A DNA stretch of 64,000 nucleotides from Mycolicibacter engbaekii (GTDB lineage: Bacteria; Actinomycetota; Actinomycetes; Mycobacteriales; Mycobacteriaceae): the NCBI RefSeq assembly GCF_002101585.1, contig NZ_LQOT01000004.1, positions 37,760-101,759 on the forward strand, in the 5' to 3' direction. How positions within the stretch are numbered: the stretch's first letter is position 1; each line of letters starts with the position of its first letter. The notes beneath the pieces were generated by a model. It did not search any database. It was not told the origin of the DNA and saw only the letters and a program-made list of their open reading frames with translations. Position numbers and translations under genes: made by a program. Of the stretch, positions 32,647 through 41,874 are shown piece after piece.

Positions 32647-34338
32647 GTGGTGCAAGCCAGGCGCTGGTGGGCGCCGTGCTATGCACTCGGCCTGACGCTG
32701 CTGATTCTGGCGCCCCTGCTGCGTCCCGGTTATCTGCTGCTGCGAGACGCGGTTTCCACGCCGCGGTCCTACCTGACCGGGGCCGCCCTCGGGCTGAGCG
32801 AGTCGGCGCCACGAGCGGTTCCGCAGGATTTCGCCGTCGCCCTGGCCTCCCGGCTGGCCGACGGCGGCATCGTGGTCAAAGCACTGCTGGTGGCGGGTCT
32901 GTGGCTGGCGGGCTGGGGTGCCGCACGCCTGGTGGCCATCGTCGCGCCCGAAGCGGGGTTGCCCGGTCAGCTGGTCGCGGTCACCGTGGCGATCTGGAAC
33001 CCCTATGTGGCTGAGCGGTTGCTGCAGGGCCATTGGAGTCTGCTGGTGGGCTACGGCTGCCTGCCGTGGGCGGCGGTGGCGATGCTGGGGCTGCGCGCCG
33101 GGGCGACCGGACTGTTCGGCTTGGTGTTCTTTCTGGCGTTGGCCGGGCTGACCCCGACCGGCCTGGTGCTGGCCACGGTGGTGGCGCTGGTGTGTGTCGC
33201 CGCGCCCGGCGACGGACCGCCGCGGTGGTGGTGTGCCGCCGGCGCGATGGCGATCGCGACGGCGGCCGCCCTGCCCTGGCTCACGGCGCTGGTGCTGAGC
33301 CCGGGGTCCGCGCACGGCGAATCGGCCGGGGCGGCGGCGTTCGCGGCCCGCGCCGAGCCGGGTCTGGGCACCCTGGGAAGCCTCGCCGGGCTCGGCGGAA
33401 TCTGGAACTCCGAGGCGGTCCCGGCATCACGGACCACCGGCTTCGCACTGCTGGCCACCGTGGTGTTCCTGGCCGTATTGGGCTTGGGCTGGTCGTCGGT
33501 GCGGGACCTGCCTGCGGTACGGCCGCTGCTGGCCCTGGCCGCAACAACGGTGCTGGCGTTCGCCCTGCTGGCCACGGGCCCCGGCGTGGCCCTGCTGCGC
33601 TGGGCTACCGACATCGCGCCCGGACTCGGAATGCTGCGCGACGGCCAGAAGTGGGTGGCGCTGGCGGTGCCGGGATATGCACTGGCCGGAGCGGGGGCGG
33701 TGGTGGGCCTGCGTAAGCGGCTGCCGCCGGCGCGAGCGGCGCTGGTCTGCTGCGTCGCGCTGATCGTCGTCGTGCCGGACCTGGCCTGGGGCGTGGCCGG
33801 CCGGGTCACCCCGGTGCACTACCCACCGGGGTGGGCGGCGGTGGCGGCCAAGATCAACGCCGATCCCCGGCCGGTGGCCGTGCTGCCCGCCGACACCATT
33901 CGCCGGTTCCCCTGGGCGGGTACCGCCCCGGTACTGGACCCGCTGCCCCGGTGGGTGCGCGCCGAGGTACTCACCACCGGCGATCTGACGGTCGGCGGGC
34001 AGACCGTTCCCGGCGAGGGCACGCGCGCGCGGGCGGTGCAGGAGGCGCTGTTGTCCGGCGCCGAACCGGCTGCGCTCGGCGTCAAGGGCGTGGGCTGGGT
34101 TGTTCGAGAGACCGATGCGCAGGGCGAGATCGGTGCTGCGGAAAGAACTCTGACTCGGCTTCCAGTGGCCTATCGGGATGCGGATCTGACGGTGTACCGG
34201 GTCGGCGGCCATGCGCCGAACGTGCCGACCGGGCCGCGCCGGGCCGCGATAGCCGCGCATCTGGTCTGGCTGGCGATGCTGGCGGCGGGCGCGGCAGGTC
34301 TGGCGGCGGCGCCGCTGCGACGACGCCTGCGCGGTTAA
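32647..34338 (+). CDS. Polytopic membrane protein (Rv0226c-like)
   Basis: This is a 563-aa integral membrane protein with at least ten hydrophobic stretches (for example YALGLTLLILAPLLRPG, ALLVAGLWLAGWGAARLVAIV) and a soluble-looking segment near residues 380-520. A final helix precedes the C-terminus. The layout resembles GT-C glycosyltransferases, but no diagnostic aspartate motif is obvious and I do not assign activity. The frame is open far upstream through the preceding gene; GTG 32647, 7 bases after the DUF3068 stop, is the sensible start and implies coupling. It overlaps the convergent phzF-like gene by 4 bases. Confidence 0.82.
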   Translation: MVQARRWWAPCYALGLTLLILAPLLRPGYLLLRDAVSTPRSYLTGAALGLSESAPRAVPQDFAVALASRLADGGIVVKALLVAGLWLAGWGAARLVAIVAPEAGLPGQLVAVTVAIWNPYVAERLLQGHWSLLVGYGCLPWAAVAMLGLRAGATGLFGLVFFLALAGLTPTGLVLATVVALVCVAAPGDGPPRWWCAAGAMAIATAAALPWLTALVLSPGSAHGESAGAAAFAARAEPGLGTLGSLAGLGGIWNSEAVPASRTTGFALLATVVFLAVLGLGWSSVRDLPAVRPLLALAATTVLAFALLATGPGVALLRWATDIAPGLGMLRDGQKWVALAVPGYALAGAGAVVGLRKRLPPARAALVCCVALIVVVPDLAWGVAGRVTPVHYPPGWAAVAAKINADPRPVAVLPADTIRRFPWAGTAPVLDPLPRWVRAEVLTTGDLTVGGQTVPGEGTRARAVQEALLSGAEPAALGVKGVGWVVRETDAQGEIGAAERTLTRLPVAYRDADLTVYRVGGHAPNVPTGPRRAAIAAHLVWLAMLAAGAAGLAAAPLRRRLRG

Positions 34339-35114
34339 CGGCGAAGTTCCCCGCTGAAGACGGTCACCGCGTGCCCGATCAGCAGGACACAGTCGCCGTC
34401 ACGGCGCACCCGCAAGCGTCCGCCTCGCGGCGAGGCCTGTTCCGCCGAGAACTCCTCGACTCCGAGACGCCCGCCCCACAGCGCGGCAAGAGTGCAGTGC
34501 GCCGAGCCGGTCACCGGATCCTCGGACAGCCCGAAACGGGGAGCGAACACCCGGCTCACAATGTCGGCGTCACCGTCACCGACTGCCGTAACCACGACGG
34601 CACGCGCGTCGACCTTCGCCAGCGCCGCCGTGTCCGGCACCAGCGCCCGGACTTCGGCAGCCGACCCCGCTTCCACGACCACGTCCAGGCTGCCCCGCCA
34701 CACCGAGCGGATGCTCACCCCGGGCAGGCCCGCCACCAACTCCGCAGTCGGCGACTCGCCGCGCACCGGGTCCGCCGGAAACGCCATGCTGATCGCACCA
34801 TCGGAATCCGTCGTGCAAGCCAGCAGGCGATCGCCCGCCCGGAAGGACTGATCCCCGCCCAAGACATGAGCACTGGCCAGGGTTCCAGAACCGCACAACG
34901 CCAATTCGGCCACCGGACTGAACCACCGCAGACTTCGCGGGCCGGGATCCCCATGAGCGGGCCCGATGAATGCGGTTGCCGGGCAGTTGAACTCTGCTGC
35001 CACAGCCTGCATCCACGAAGCGTCGGCGGGACCGTCCAGCAGCACCACAGCGGTGGGGTTCCCCCGGAACCTCACCGATGTGAACGTGTCGACCAGGTAA
35101 GCGGCAGTGGGCAC
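34335..35114 (-). CDS. PhzF-family isomerase-like protein
   Basis: This 259-aa member of the PhzF/YddE epimerase-isomerase fold has two matching halves. The N-terminus reads YLVDTFTSVRFRGNPTAVVLL. The second half has LALCGSGTLASAHVL and the typical EDPVTGSAHCTLAALW. No phenazine genes are near, so PhzF is only the fold name and the reaction is unknown. The GTG start directly follows the TAA of the DCC gene with no gap, so the two are translationally coupled. Confidence 0.87.
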   Translation of the reverse strand: MPTAAYLVDTFTSVRFRGNPTAVVLLDGPADASWMQAVAAEFNCPATAFIGPAHGDPGPRSLRWFSPVAELALCGSGTLASAHVLGGDQSFRAGDRLLACTTDSDGAISMAFPADPVRGESPTAELVAGLPGVSIRSVWRGSLDVVVEAGSAAEVRALVPDTAALAKVDARAVVVTAVGDGDADIVSRVFAPRFGLSEDPVTGSAHCTLAALWGGRLGVEEFSAEQASPRGGRLRVRRDGDCVLLIGHAVTVFSGELRR

Positions 35115-35540
35115 TTAGGCGTCCAGGAAGCGGGCCCGCACGCCCGGCCCGGGGACGGGGCAGGTGTCGTGCCGACCGCCCAACCGATAGCGCACCGCGG
35201 CGAAACGGTCGTAGAGCCAGTCGCGCAACCCCGCCGGGATGATGCGGGCGGCCAGCAGCAGCCGAAATGGCCCGCCCAGATAGCTCAGCACCCGCAGGGC
35301 GGCTGCCGAGCGCACGTCGATGCGCTCGTCGGGCCGGCCCGGGTTGTGCACGAAGACCATCGAGTCGATGTCGCCCAGCCCCGGGTGGCGCGCGATGACC
35401 CCGCGCGCGAAATCGCTGTCCAATGCTGCGAATCGCAGCGTGCCGCGCCGGTCGAACCGGAGGATGGTCTGTACGGATCGATTGCAGATTCCGCAGACGC
35501 CGTCGTAGAGCAGCACCGGAGCCGTGGGCTGGTCAGTCAC
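35115..35540 (-). CDS. DCC-family thiol-disulfide oxidoreductase-like protein (DUF393)
   Basis: This small protein of about 141 aa has the YDGVCGICN motif with the paired cysteines of the DCC family, near its N-terminus. A GTG at 35540 has GGGAGG 8 bases upstream, whereas the ATG at 35546 would have it only 2 bases away, so I prefer the GTG. It lies between the glycosyltransferase gene and the PhzF-like gene on the same strand, probably in one operon. The electron partner is unknown. Confidence 0.82.
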   Translation of the reverse strand: MTDQPTAPVLLYDGVCGICNRSVQTILRFDRRGTLRFAALDSDFARGVIARHPGLGDIDSMVFVHNPGRPDERIDVRSAAALRVLSYLGGPFRLLLAARIIPAGLRDWLYDRFAAVRYRLGGRHDTCPVPGPGVRARFLDA

Positions 35541-35565
35541 CGGCATCGCCTCCCGTGCACGCTTC

Positions 35566-36720
35566 TCAGACCACGCCGCTGATGTAGCGACGTTCCCGCA
35601 CCGCGGTCAACACAGCATGCAGCCCCTCGGCGCTTTGCCGCCAGGAGAATTCGGCACTGCGGGCCTGCGCCTTGGCGCCGAGTTGCTCGCGCAGCACCGC
35701 GTCGGCCAGCAGTCGCCTGAGTTGCTCGACCAGGCCGTCGCGGTCGTCGACCAGCATCCCGGTGACCCCGTCGACTATCGAGTCCGACAACCCGCCGGAG
35801 GCCCGGTAGCCGATGGTGGGCACGCCGTGCTGGCCCGCTTCGATGACCGCCAACCCCCAACCCTCCTTGCGGGAGGGCAGGACATGGACCCAGGCCCGTT
35901 GCACCAGTTCGTGCTTGGTGACCTCGTCGACATGGCCATGGAAGGTCACCACGTCGGTGATCTCGAGCTCCGCGGCGTACTGCACCAGCCGGTCAGCCCA
36001 CCACCCCCCGCCGATGACGTCGAGGTGCAGGTCCGGGATACCGGCGCGCAGCGCCGCCACGGCCTCCAACGCATCCTCGATCTGCTTGTGCGGAACCAGG
36101 CGCGACAACACCACCACCCGCGGCGCCGGCGAGCGCGGATCCGTCAGCGTGGCGGGCGGTGCCTCGTCGAGGCCGTTGCGGACCACCGCGATGCGCTCGG
36201 CACCCACACCCAGTTCGACCAGGTCGCGCAGCGAGGGCAACGACACCGTCAGGTACTGATTGCGCCGGTTCAGCCACGGCGACAACCTCGACTCGACCAT
36301 CCAGCCGATCCGGCTCAGCACCGGCCCGGCTACCGGCCACTGTTCGCGGTGGCAGTGGTGCACCAGCATCACGACGCGGCGCCCGTAGATGAGGCGCGCC
36401 AAAAAGGGCAGCCCGTTCTGGGTGTCGATCACCACGTCCGGCCGCACGCCCCGCAGAGGTCCCAGGCCGACGCGAGCCGCCGCCATCACCGCCAGCGCCC
36501 ACAGGTACACCGTGTACGGTCCGCCGCGGCGGCTGATGCGCACCCCGTCGACGACCTCGTGCTTGGGTGCCCCCGGATAGCGGGCGGTACGCAGGGTGAC
36601 CGCCACGCCGGCGGCGGCCAGCTCGGCACCGATGCGCTGCAGGTAGGTCTCACTGCCGCCGCCCTGCGGATGCCCGGTGTCACGCCAGCACAGCAGCAGG
36701 ACCGAGCGCACAGCAGACAC
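35566..36720 (-). CDS. GT4-family glycosyltransferase (Rv0225-like)
   Basis: This 384-aa cytoplasmic GT-B glycosyltransferase has the N-terminal region LLLCWRDTGHPQGGGSETYLQ. The C-terminal nucleotide-sugar site holds PSRKEGWGLAVIEAGQHGVP, the E-x7-E motif of family 4. The open frame extends far upstream, but GTG 36720 gives exactly the recalled length of Rv0225. TACGCT lies 7 bases before it on the minus strand, predicting a leaderless message. The acceptor is probably an envelope glycolipid. Confidence 0.88.
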   Translation of the reverse strand: MSAVRSVLLLCWRDTGHPQGGGSETYLQRIGAELAAAGVAVTLRTARYPGAPKHEVVDGVRISRRGGPYTVYLWALAVMAAARVGLGPLRGVRPDVVIDTQNGLPFLARLIYGRRVVMLVHHCHREQWPVAGPVLSRIGWMVESRLSPWLNRRNQYLTVSLPSLRDLVELGVGAERIAVVRNGLDEAPPATLTDPRSPAPRVVVLSRLVPHKQIEDALEAVAALRAGIPDLHLDVIGGGWWADRLVQYAAELEITDVVTFHGHVDEVTKHELVQRAWVHVLPSRKEGWGLAVIEAGQHGVPTIGYRASGGLSDSIVDGVTGMLVDDRDGLVEQLRRLLADAVLREQLGAKAQARSAEFSWRQSAEGLHAVLTAVRERRYISGVV

Positions 36721-36727
36721 GCCGACC

Positions 36728-36825
36728 AGCGTAGTCGGCCCGCTCGCCGCGCCCGGCCGAATATGCGCGGGGCGGCAGGGGCGGACCGGTGGCGGCCGGG
36801 GTCGGGCGGCGGCGGGGCCTACGCT
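36728..36825. promoter_or_regulatory. Divergent leaderless promoters between the GT4 and methyltransferase genes
   Basis: The hexamer TACGCT occurs twice in this 111-base gap. On the minus strand it is at 36733-36728, 7 bases before the GT4 GTG. On the plus strand it is at 36820-36825, 6 bases before the methyltransferase GTG. Neither gene has a Shine-Dalgarno. Both fit the TAnnnT -10 of leaderless mycobacterial genes. Confidence 0.55.
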
Positions 36826-36831
36826 GGCCCG

Positions 36832-37602
36832 GTGGCTGCCACCGAGAAGTTCGCGCGACACGCGACGCTGGGCCGTGCGGTGCGCCTGCTTTCCCAGTTC
36901 CGCTACGAACAGACCGCACCGGCACGGTTCTACGGTGCGCTGGCCACAGACACCGCGGCCATGGTCACCGAGCTGTGGCGGGGGGTCCGCGGCGACGAGC
37001 CGGCCGGAAGGACACTGCTCGACGTGGGCGGTGGGCCGGGCTACTTCGCCAGCGCGTTCGCCGGCGCCGGGTTGCGTTACATCGGCGTGGAACCCGACCC
37101 CACAGAAGTCCACGCCATGCACGCGGCACGGGCCGCGTCTTCCCCGGGCAGGTTCGTGCGGGCCTCCGGGATGGCCCTGCCGTTCGCGGATGCCAGCGTG
37201 GACATCTGCCTGTCCTCCAACGTCGCCGAGCATGTGCCGCGGCCCTGGCGACTCGGCAATGAGATGCTGCGGGTCACCCGGCCAGGCGGCCTGGTGGTGC
37301 TCTCCTACACCGTGTGGCTGGGTCCGTTCGGCGGTCACGAAATGGGGCTCAGCCACTATCTGGGCGGGCACCGGGCCGCCCGGCGCTATACCCGCCGGCA
37401 CGGCCACCCGCCGAAGAACAACTACGGCTCGTCATTGTTCGCGGTGTCGGCCGCCGCGGGGCTGGACTGGGCCCGCCACACCGGCGCCCTGGTGGCGGCT
37501 TTCCCCCGTTATCACCCGCGATGGGCGTGGCCGATGACGAAGGCGCCGGGCATTCGCGAGTTCGGCGTGAGCAATCTGGTGCTGGTTCTGCGACCGAACT
37601 GA
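36832..37602 (+). CDS. SAM-dependent methyltransferase (Rv0224c-like)
   Basis: This 256-aa class I methyltransferase has SAM motif I at LLDVGGGPGYFASAFAG (about residues 61-77), then VEPDPTEVHAMH and the post-motif LSSNVAEHVPRPW, as in UbiE-like methyltransferases. The frame is open for 436 codons upstream, but GTG 36832 gives the family length (Rv0224c is about 254 aa). It is probably translated from a leaderless message. The substrate is unknown; neighbours suggest an envelope lipid. Confidence 0.87.
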   Translation: MAATEKFARHATLGRAVRLLSQFRYEQTAPARFYGALATDTAAMVTELWRGVRGDEPAGRTLLDVGGGPGYFASAFAGAGLRYIGVEPDPTEVHAMHAARAASSPGRFVRASGMALPFADASVDICLSSNVAEHVPRPWRLGNEMLRVTRPGGLVVLSYTVWLGPFGGHEMGLSHYLGGHRAARRYTRRHGHPPKNNYGSSLFAVSAAAGLDWARHTGALVAAFPRYHPRWAWPMTKAPGIREFGVSNLVLVLRPN

Positions 37603-37611
37603 ACGATTGAC

Positions 37612-37649
37612 TGCAACGTGTTCTAATCCGTGCACCGGCTAGGTAGGGT
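37612..37649 (+). promoter_or_regulatory. KstR-type box overlapping the aldehyde dehydrogenase promoter
   Basis: TGCAACGTGTTCTA (37612-37625) matches every fixed base of the KstR consensus TNNAACNNGTTNNA. TTCTAA (37621-37626) and TAGGGT (37644-37649) lie 17 bases apart as -35 and -10. The -10 ends 7 bases before the ATG. A bound repressor would cover the -35. Confidence 0.65.
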
Positions 37650-37656
37650 GGCGCCC

Positions 37657-39129
37657 ATGACCGACTCCAGCATCACCGAATACGACACCCTCTTCATCGG
37701 CGGCAAGTGGACCGCCCCGTCCACCGATCAGGTGATCGAGGTTCGCAGCCCGGCCACCGGCGAGTATGTCGGCAAGGTGCCGCTGGCGGCCAAGGCGGAC
37801 GTTGACAACGCAGTCGCGGCGGCCCGTCGAGCGTTCGACTCCGGCCCCTGGCCGTCGACCCCGCCGGCCGAACGCGCCGCGGTGATCGCCGCCGCGATCA
37901 AGCTCATGGAAGAGCGCAAGGACCAGTTCACCCGCCTGCTGGGCGCCGAGACCGGCCAGCCCCCCTTGAGTGTCGAGACCATGCACTGGATGAGCTCGCT
38001 GGGCGCCCTGAACTTCTTCGCGGGTCCCGCCGTGGACGAGGTCAGCTGGGAAGAGGTTCGCACCGGCGCCTACGGTCAGACGATTGTGCGCCGCGAGCCG
38101 ATCGGGGTGGTCGGTGCGATCGTGGCGTGGAACGTGCCGCTGTTCCTGGCGGTCAACAAGCTGGGTCCGGCCCTGCTGGCCGGCTGCACGGTGGTGCTCA
38201 AGCCGGCTGCCGAGACGCCGTTCAGCGCGAACCTGCTGGCGCAGACGTTCGCCGATGCGGGTCTGCCCGAAGGTGTGCTGTCGGTGGTGCCGGGCGGCGC
38301 CGAGACCGGTCAGGCGCTGACCTCCAACCCGGACGTGGACATCTTCTCCTTCACCGGCAGCTCGGCGGTCGGCAAGGAGATCGGCAAGCGCGCCGCGGAC
38401 CTGCTCAAGCCCTGCACGCTGGAATTGGGCGGAAAGTCGGCGTCCATCGTGCTCGAGGACGTCGATTTGGCGTCGGCGATCCCGATGCTGGTGTTCTCCG
38501 GGATCATGAACACCGGGCAGGCGTGCGTCGCCCAAACCCGCATCCTGGCGCCGCGGTCGCGCTATGAGGAAGTGGTCGAGGCCGTCAAGAACTTCGTCGC
38601 CGCGCTGCCGGTCGGTCTGCCGGACGACCCGGCCGCCCAGATTGGTGCGCTGATCAGCGAGAAACAGCGCGAGCGCGTGGAGGGCTACATCGCCAAGGGC
38701 ATCGAGGAGGGGGCGCGGCTGGTCTGCGGCGGCGGCCGTCCCGAGGGCCTGGACTCCGGCTTCTTCGTCGAGCCGACTGTCTTCGCCGACGTGGACAACT
38801 CCATGACCATCGCCCAGGAGGAGATCTTCGGGCCGGTGCTGTCGATCATCGCCTACGACACCGAAGACGACGCGGTCGCGATCGCCAACGACTCGGTGTA
38901 CGGACTGGCCGGCAGCGTGTGGACCTCCAACGTCGAGCGCGGGATCGAGATCGCCAAGAAGATCCGCACCGGGACGTACGGAATCAACTGGTACGCCTTC
39001 GACCCGTGCTGCCCGTTCGGCGGTTACAAGAACTCCGGGATCGGCCGGGAGAACGGCAAAGAGGGTGTGGAGCACTTCACCCAGCAGAAGAGCGTGCTGA
39101 TGCCGATGGGCTACACCCTGGACGCCTGA
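37657..39129 (+). CDS. NAD-dependent aldehyde dehydrogenase (Rv0223c-like)
   Basis: This 490-aa aldehyde dehydrogenase shows the motifs IVAWNVPLFLAVNKLGPALLAG, LELGGKSASIVLED (general base Glu) and MNTGQACVAQTR (nucleophile Cys). EEIFGPVLSII is in the C-terminal region. A GTG at 37630 is in frame, but ATG 37657 gives MTDSSITEYDTLFIGGKW, the usual family start. A perfect KstR-type box in its promoter suggests a role in steroid or cholesterol side-chain breakdown. I recall Rv0223c as a KstR target in M. tuberculosis. The exact aldehyde is unknown. Confidence 0.91.
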   Translation: MTDSSITEYDTLFIGGKWTAPSTDQVIEVRSPATGEYVGKVPLAAKADVDNAVAAARRAFDSGPWPSTPPAERAAVIAAAIKLMEERKDQFTRLLGAETGQPPLSVETMHWMSSLGALNFFAGPAVDEVSWEEVRTGAYGQTIVRREPIGVVGAIVAWNVPLFLAVNKLGPALLAGCTVVLKPAAETPFSANLLAQTFADAGLPEGVLSVVPGGAETGQALTSNPDVDIFSFTGSSAVGKEIGKRAADLLKPCTLELGGKSASIVLEDVDLASAIPMLVFSGIMNTGQACVAQTRILAPRSRYEEVVEAVKNFVAALPVGLPDDPAAQIGALISEKQRERVEGYIAKGIEEGARLVCGGGRPEGLDSGFFVEPTVFADVDNSMTIAQEEIFGPVLSIIAYDTEDDAVAIANDSVYGLAGSVWTSNVERGIEIAKKIRTGTYGINWYAFDPCCPFGGYKNSGIGRENGKEGVEHFTQQKSVLMPMGYTLDA

Positions 39130-39158
39130 TCGGGCACCGGCCCGCCCGGGTTCACCTG

Positions 39159-39187
39159 CCGTTGCTGCAACGGTAAGCCCCTATACT
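39159..39187 (+). promoter_or_regulatory. Palindrome and -10 of a predicted leaderless gene
   Basis: CCGTTGC-T-GCAACGG (39159-39173) is a perfect palindrome. TATACT (39182-39187) is a near-consensus -10 ending 8 bases before the GTG at 39196. No ribosome site is visible. The palindrome could be an operator covering the -35 region. Confidence 0.5.
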
Positions 39188-39195
39188 GCCGTTCT

Positions 39196-39966
39196 GTGGG
39201 CGTGCTGCTGTGGTTCGCACCCTGGGGCCTGTACTGGGTGCTGGTGGGAAATGCTCCGCCGGTGATCGCCGCGGTGGTGGCGCTGGCCGCCGCGCTGGCC
39301 GCCGCGGCCACCGGTCGGGAGCCGTCGCTACGGGTCCTGGCGGGAGGGGCTCTGGCGACGTTCACCCTGCTGGCCGTGCTGCCGTGGGGATGTGCCGCGG
39401 CACCCAGATGGCTGCTGGCGTTGAGTTTCGCCGGCCTGTTCGCAACGCTGCTCACCGGCGTCGCCCTGCGCAGATCCGTGATGGAAGCCGTCGTCACGGC
39501 CGACGTGGCGGCGCCGGTGGCGCAATCCGAGCTGTTCGCGCCCCTGGTGAAGCGGCTGACGTGGGCCTGGCTGGGTGCCCTCGCGGCGATGACGGTCTGC
39601 GCGGCGGTGCCCCCGATCGCACTGGCCGATGCCGCCGCGCGCCAACCGCACGATCCGCTGATCTACCTGTGCTACTGGGTCATTCCGTTTGGGATTCTGA
39701 GCGTGGCGGCGATCGGGTCGCGCCTGCTGGCCGACCGGATGACCGCCGGGTTCGGCGATGCGGTGCGTAAGACGAGCTTCGTCGCCTTCATCGACCTGGA
39801 GATCGATCAGCTGTATTACCTGGCCACCGAACACGCCAAGCGCGAGATCGGCCCCGGCGAGGAGGCCTACAACATCACCGTCGGCACCAAGGGGACACCG
39901 TTGGTCGGTGACGAGACCCGGGTGTCCTGGCCGTCGACCTACAAGGTGCGCCAACGGCGCGGCTGA
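39196..39966 (+). CDS. Membrane protein of unknown function
   Basis: This 256-aa protein has hydrophobic helices at about residues 2-15, 20-40, 48-65, 70-90, 118-140 and 155-175. A hydrophilic C-terminal domain of about 75 residues follows (FIDLEIDQLYYLATEHAKREIG). I do not recognise the family, and nothing suggests transport motifs. The GTG start fits a leaderless transcript. It follows the aldehyde dehydrogenase by 66 bases and converges on the second FadE5-like gene with 21 bases between. Confidence 0.75.
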   Translation: MGVLLWFAPWGLYWVLVGNAPPVIAAVVALAAALAAAATGREPSLRVLAGGALATFTLLAVLPWGCAAAPRWLLALSFAGLFATLLTGVALRRSVMEAVVTADVAAPVAQSELFAPLVKRLTWAWLGALAAMTVCAAVPPIALADAAARQPHDPLIYLCYWVIPFGILSVAAIGSRLLADRMTAGFGDAVRKTSFVAFIDLEIDQLYYLATEHAKREIGPGEEAYNITVGTKGTPLVGDETRVSWPSTYKVRQRRG

Positions 39967-39987
39967 ACCCCGGCCGCGCTGACCGAT

Positions 39988-41823
39988 TCAGAAGGCTTCC
40001 TCGGGCAGGTCCATGAGCGCGAGATCCTCGGTCTCCACGATGCGTCGATCCACACCGAGGCGGGGTAACACGTTGGCGGCGAAGAACTTTGCCGCACCCA
40101 CTTTCCCCTGGTAGAAGTGCGCGTGCTCGCCGGAGGCCCCGTGGTCGAGGGCGGTCAGGGCGACCTCGGCCTGGCGCAGCAGCAGCCACCCGATCACCAG
40201 GTCGCCGACGGCCAGCAGGAACCGCACCGAACCCAGGCCCACCCGGTAGAGTTCGCGGGCCTGCTGCTGCGAGCCGAACATGTATCCGGTCATGGCGGCC
40301 ACCATGGCCCGCGTGTCGTCGAGGGCGGCGGCCAGCTGCTTTCGGGATTCGGTCAGTTCCGCTCGGCCGTCGGCACGGTCGAGGAATTCCTCGATCTGAG
40401 CGATCAGATGTCCCAGAGCGACACCGCGATCGCGGGCGATCTTGCGGAAGAAGAAGTCCTGGGCCTGGATGGCGGTGGTGCCCTCGTAGAGCGAGTCGAT
40501 CTTGGCGTCCCGGATGTACTGCTCGATCGGATAGTCCTGCAGGAAGCCGGACCCGCCGAAAGTCTGCAATGCATCGGTCAGATACTGGTAGGCCCGTTCG
40601 GATCCGACGCCCTTGACGATCGGTAGCAGCAAGTCGTTGACTCGTGCTGCCATCTCGGCGTCGGCGCCCGAAACCTGCGACGCCACCTCAGCGTTCTGGT
40701 GCGCCGCGGTGTAGAGGTACAGGGCCCGCATCCCCTCGGCGTAGATCTTCTGCATCATCAGAGCACGCCGCACATCCGGGTGGTGGATGATGGTCACCCG
40801 CGGCGCGGTCTTGTCGGTCATCTGCGTCATGTCCGCACCCTGAATACGGGTTTTGGCGTATTCCAGCGCATTGAGATATCCGGTGGACAGCGTAGCGATT
40901 GCCTTGGTTCCCACCATCATTCGCGCATACTCGATGACATGGAACATCTGCGCTATGCCGTTGCGGGTGTCTCCGACCAACCAGCCTTTCGCCGGCACGC
41001 CGTGCTGGCCGAAGGTCAGTTCGCAGGTGGTCGAAACCTTCAGTCCCATCTTGTGTTCCAGTCCGGTGACGAACACCCCGTTGCGCTCGCCGGGTTCGCC
41101 GGTCTGGGGGTCGGGCAGAAACTTCGGCACCAGGAACAGGCTCAGCCCCTTGGTACCCGGCCCGGCGCCCTCGGGACGGGCCAGGGTCATATGCATGATG
41201 TTCTCGAACATGTCGTCGGTGTCGCCGTTGGTGATGAACCGCTTCACCCCGTCGATGTGCCAACTGCCGTCGGGCTGTTCGACAGCCTTGGTGCGGCCCG
41301 CACCGACATCGGAGCCGGCGTCCGGTTCGGTGAGCACCATGGTGGCGGCCCAGTTCCGGTCGATCACCATCGACGCCCAGTGCCGTTGCTGCTCGTTGCC
41401 CAGGTCGTAGAGGATGTTGGCGAAGATCGGACCGGCCATGAACATGAACACGGCGGGGTTGGCGCCCAACGCCAGTTCGTTGATCGCCCAGGACACCATC
41501 GACGGCGCCGGCACCCCACCGACTTCCTCGCGCAGGCCGATGCGGAACCATTCGCCCTCCCGCCAGGCCCGCAACGACTCCTTGAAGGGTTCCGGCAGCG
41601 CCACGCTGTGCGTGGCCGGGTCGAACACCGGCGGGTGACGGTCGCTGTCGGCGAATGACGCCGCCACGGGCCCCTCGGCCAGCCGGGCGGCTTCGGACAG
41701 CATCTGGCGGACGGTGTCGCCGTCGAGATCTCCGAACGCGTCGTCGGCCAGGCATTTCTCCAGGTCGAGCATCTCGAAGAGGTTGAATTCCAGGTCGCGG
41801 ACATTGCTCTTGTAGTGACCCAT
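39988..41823 (-). CDS. FadE5-like acyl-CoA dehydrogenase (paralog)
   Basis: This 611-aa acyl-CoA dehydrogenase has the same length as FadE5 at 7316-9151. Long identical stretches include the N-terminal [28 protein letters not shown], and the segment around [20 protein letters not shown]. The catalytic Glu is again residue 447. ATG 41823 has GGAG 2-5 bases upstream, tight but present. It is the last gene of a minus-strand run nat - protease - fadE. The nat promoter carries a KstR-type box, so this enzyme may desaturate a sterol-derived acyl-CoA rather than a simple fatty acyl-CoA (inference). Confidence 0.9.
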   Translation of the reverse strand: MGHYKSNVRDLEFNLFEMLDLEKCLADDAFGDLDGDTVRQMLSEAARLAEGPVAASFADSDRHPPVFDPATHSVALPEPFKESLRAWREGEWFRIGLREEVGGVPAPSMVSWAINELALGANPAVFMFMAGPIFANILYDLGNEQQRHWASMVIDRNWAATMVLTEPDAGSDVGAGRTKAVEQPDGSWHIDGVKRFITNGDTDDMFENIMHMTLARPEGAGPGTKGLSLFLVPKFLPDPQTGEPGERNGVFVTGLEHKMGLKVSTTCELTFGQHGVPAKGWLVGDTRNGIAQMFHVIEYARMMVGTKAIATLSTGYLNALEYAKTRIQGADMTQMTDKTAPRVTIIHHPDVRRALMMQKIYAEGMRALYLYTAAHQNAEVASQVSGADAEMAARVNDLLLPIVKGVGSERAYQYLTDALQTFGGSGFLQDYPIEQYIRDAKIDSLYEGTTAIQAQDFFFRKIARDRGVALGHLIAQIEEFLDRADGRAELTESRKQLAAALDDTRAMVAAMTGYMFGSQQQARELYRVGLGSVRFLLAVGDLVIGWLLLRQAEVALTALDHGASGEHAHFYQGKVGAAKFFAANVLPRLGVDRRIVETEDLALMDLPEEAF

Positions 41824-41874
41824 AACTCCAGAATGCACCTGCAGACGCGCAGGTCGGGCGGAATTGGGCACCTT

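Noticed and set aside
34335..35114. PhzF-like gene as evidence of a phenazine cluster
   Set aside because: No other phenazine genes are nearby; the PhzF fold is widespread.
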